Part shown: piece after piece, positions 8,545-17,500 of the stretch | Position numbering within the stretch: position 1 is the stretch's first letter | Layout: every line of letters begins with the position of its first letter | From: Glandiceps talaboti | Lineage: Eukaryota > Hemichordata > Enteropneusta > Spengelidae | NCBI RefSeq assembly: GCF_964340395.1 | Contig: NC_135553.1 | Location: 16,362,501 to 16,380,000 of the forward strand | Direction of reading: 5' to 3' | DNA length: 17,500 bases | Notes under the pieces: model-generated | What the model was told of the DNA's origin: nothing | What the model saw: the letters and a program-made list of their open reading frames with translations, nothing else | The model's database searches: none | Made by a program: the position numbers and the translations under genes

Positions 8545-8716
8545 CCGTTTCTCTGGAGTTGTCGCAAAGTACACATGACGTATTAGCAAAAGGTCTTCCC
8601 GCTATATAAATCGGTCGTATTGTTGTTGAATTTGATATTTTCCACCATAGGGATTTAAGTCTTATTGTTGGTTGGATCATTTGACGGGCAATGAACGCAG
8701 CTCTCAACATTTTCAT
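8545..8716 (-). CDS. Copy A exon 1: start codon and mitochondrial-type presequence
   Basis: The exon encodes 57 codons plus one base and ends at a strong GTAAGT donor. The chosen ATG (8714-8716) is the first in frame after a TAA five codons upstream. The N-terminus (MKMLRAAFIARQMIQ...) has eight Lys/Arg and no Asp or Glu before residue 52, with Trp-Trp and many hydroxyl residues. That is the classic composition of a mitochondrial matrix presequence. The phase (1) matches the next exon exactly. Localisation is inferred from composition only. Confidence 0.75.
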
Positions 8717-10927
8717 GAGATTTCCATACACTTTTTAAAAACCTTCTATCTCGTCATACATAGGCCTAATTATCAAAAGGCGATGACTTCAGCTGTGAAT
8801 ACAAAGGATGACAGTCACTGAAAACACAGAGAGAGAATGGGTCCCGTTTACTATCTATGATATTCAGAAAGTTTTGAATAGCGACTCTGTTTTTACTTGT
8901 GCCTGTATGTATTGTTTGTACAGGAGGTTGTACTCAAACAATCATTACGAAATACAATATAAACACAGGACCTTGGTAAAACTGACACTGATGCTGTCAT
9001 ATATACTTTAAATAGAGCAAACAATTTCCATGGTCGATAATTCTATGTAGTCTAGTGGATGACCTTGGACTGATCACCACTTCAACTCTAGTCACTTGTT
9101 TACTATAATGGCGTGACCAGTGTTAAAACTAGACTAGCCCTTTTGTACACGCCATTGTTGTGTCACCTTCATGAGGACACACTCATCACGCTAATATACA
9201 CAGACGGGGAGGGGGGATTTTCATAATACAGTTTAGTAGATGTCATGTACCGCGGAGTTAAATGCACTTTTAATTCAACTCATGTAGGCTTTTGATTCTT
9301 GTTTTTAAGCATGTCAGTGACATGTAGAGGCTTGGCATATCTTTACATGCACCCATGACTTATAACCCCAGCAAATGTTCGACGATATGTGGCTGTCGAC
9401 CTCACGTACGCGTTCTAATAGCTGATATGTACTGGTAAACTTTTGAGTACCTTCATGTAGTACCCATTTACAAGCCAAGTATTCTCCACCAACACACACC
9501 CACCTACACATCCATCGGTGTACAGGCTGGTTGATTTAGAACATATATAACTCAGCTTAGCTGGATAACAAAAATGTATGTGATGTCGCAAATAACAAAC
9601 AAGTTTTAGATATTTAAGCTAACCTGATTGATGGCGGCCTTGTTGATATACAATGAATGCGCATACATACAAACAAACAAACAGGCTAATAAATGCACAA
9701 TATGTGTGTCGTCAGAAAACAATAAGTCAAGCTTTATATCTTGACTGTATTACCACACCACTAGTACTGTCTGAAATTACAATGTACCGATAAAGTGAGA
9801 TGACCTACTTCGACTTCTCAACAGTCAAACATGTCAACAAGTAATATGGCACCTTGCACACAATCTGTACCAAACCGGTCGGTACAAAACACAGGTACAG
9901 GTCAGGTACAGGTCAGGTCAGACCAGGTCAGGTATCACCTGACTATTTTTTTTAATTCACACTCAGATCCAACGATGTGAATCCGTCATTATATTTGGTG
10001 TTTTTCGATTAGTTGTCAGGTTATTTTTTCTCAGCAATTCAGCAGTTATCCTTTTTTTCAAAATTGCTACACAATTAGTGTCTTCTGTTCTGGGAATTAC
10101 CGTGACTTTTCACTTTTTCGTTCTTGTATGTACCAGGTGCATTCAAGAGTAAGAATGTTTTGCCAACTACATGCACTTTTAGATATTGCACATGAAAAAA
10201 AAAAGATGGCACAGGACGATTTGCACAACTAAAATATACCATTGCAATATGTTTAGGACAAGAAATCTACGATTTGTTCTCACTTTTCTTTTGCAATGTA
10301 ACAAATAACAAATAGGCTTTGATTTCTACTTGCTTACTACACACTCTACGACACATCTAAACGCACATGCTCCATCTGAGCAGTAATCAAAATTGGTAAT
10401 TAATGGCTGTCAAGAGAGATATCGTTTGAGCGGGTCTTAGTATTTAAAATGTTTTCTACAGAATGTAAACATATTCAAGTACTTACATTATTGAATTAGC
10501 ATTTATAAAAAGAGAAGGTGAAATTTGTCATGAAAACCAATATATATTGCAAATAAAAACACAAAACCCGGCAGGCCAGGCCAGGTCAGGCCTGAATTTT
10601 ATTTTTCGGATTTATATTCAGATCTGATATAACTCACTGCTTATATTGATCATTCAGATTGAGATGCTTCTATAGATTTGTCAAAAAGTCAAAAAGCACT
10701 GGGCTGATTTCATTGCTATTTGGTGCACGAAATTCATCAAATCGAAATGATCGCACGGGAGATGTGTGATTTGGATCAAAAGTAAATAAAAATATAAATT
10801 CAACAAGTACTGGGCAGATTGGTCTCCTAGAGGTGTGTAGATGAAGAGTTGTTCGAGACACAATGGTCCCTTTGTCGATATGCAAATATGGACTAAAAAT
10901 ATGTGACACATATCGTAACACAACACA

Positions 10928-11012
10928 AAACAATACAACACAACACAACACAACACAACACAACACAACACAACACAACACAACACAACACAACACAACA
11001 CAACACAACACA
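10928..11012. repeat. (ACAAC)n pentanucleotide array
   Basis: About 15 units of a CAACA pentanucleotide, near the expected copy B 3' UTR end. Apparent ORFs through it (Cys-Val-Val-Leu or Gln-His-Asn-Thr repeats) are artefacts. Confidence 0.95.
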
Positions 11013-11069
11013 ATCATTCCCTTGCAAGCCGAATTCAAGAGACAATTCTGAAGTGACCTTTTATGAACT

Positions 11070-11075
11070 TTTATT
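11070..11075 (-). terminator. Candidate polyadenylation signal of copy B
   Basis: AATAAA on the minus strand about 130 bases after the copy B stop codon, a plausible 3' UTR distance. The hexamer is common in AT-rich DNA, so this is only a candidate. Confidence 0.4.
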
Positions 11076-11207
11076 GCAAACTGACAAGGGATTGAAAAAC
11101 GAATCTAAAGAAGCATCTCAATCTGATCAATGGTTAAATCAGATCATCATCGTCGTCGTTATTATCGTCATCACCATAAGTAGCTAGATTAAATTTGTAT
11201 CTCATTT

Positions 11208-17500
<6,293 letters not shown>

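Larger units (their letters stand above)
8717..11207. other. Intergenic region between copy B 3' end and copy A 5' end
   Basis: About 2.5 kb with no convincing gene on either strand. It should hold the copy A promoter and 5' UTR and the copy B 3' UTR. I found no clear TATA box before copy A. Visible items are an imperfect inverted repeat (9107-9157), a palindrome at 9310-9324, two CAGGTCAGG-rich clusters (9893-9936 and 10567-10594) and a CAACA array (10928-11012). Confidence 0.65.

Noticed and set aside
8717-9050. TATA box for copy A
   Set aside because: No TATAAA-type word on the minus strand at a convincing distance; the transcription start cannot be set from sequence.
9314-9511. 65-residue minus-strand ORF in the intergenic region
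   Set aside because: Short, with no family resemblance and no supporting splice or start context.
10670-11187. Cys-Val-Val-Leu and Gln-His-Asn-Thr repeat ORFs
   Set aside because: They arise from the CAACA pentanucleotide array.

Overview
The window is animal nuclear DNA, probably from a marine invertebrate. It has many short introns with GT-AG borders, dense microsatellites and a CR1/L2/Jockey-type non-LTR retrotransposon. I cannot name the species. There is no bacterial-style operon, CRISPR array or RNA gene.

The main content is two tandem, head-to-tail paralogues on the minus strand. Both encode 4-coumarate:CoA ligase/firefly-luciferase-like members of the adenylate-forming (ANL) acyl-CoA synthetase superfamily. 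Most of their exons are too short to stand out as open reading frames. I rebuilt them from splice borders, phase and motifs. Copy B (17500 down to 11208) has its first two exons beyond the right edge and shows ten exons through to the stop codon. Copy A (8716 down to 1) starts inside the window with a mitochondrial-type presequence and runs off the left edge in exon 9. Matching internal exons have identical lengths (107, 203, 175, 175 and 107 bases) and identical phases, so this is a clear gene duplication.

Copy A is broken. A 5'-truncated non-LTR retrotransposon (about 477-3513, plus strand) lies inside coding exon 8, antisense to the gene. Its remaining ORF2, with partial endonuclease and complete reverse transcriptase, is open for 2.6 kb, and the split exon adds up to exactly 107 bases when the element is removed. 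Both points suggest a young insertion, perhaps still polymorphic.

Layout from left to right: exon 9 of A (1-66); intron; exon 8 left part (414-476); retrotransposon (477-3513); exon 8 right part (3514-3557); exons 7 to 1 of A (3800-8716) in introns full of simple repeats; an intergenic stretch of about 2.5 kb (8717-11207); exons 12 to 3 of B (11208-17500). Introns of B hold a 31-base CCAAT-containing minisatellite (shared with A), an array of degenerate units of about 310 bases, and an unexplained open frame that extends exon 11.

The proteins should activate a carboxylic acid with ATP and join it to CoA. The acid is unknown. The copy A presequence, and the lack of a C-terminal peroxisomal SKL-type signal in copy B, point to mitochondria rather than peroxisomes.
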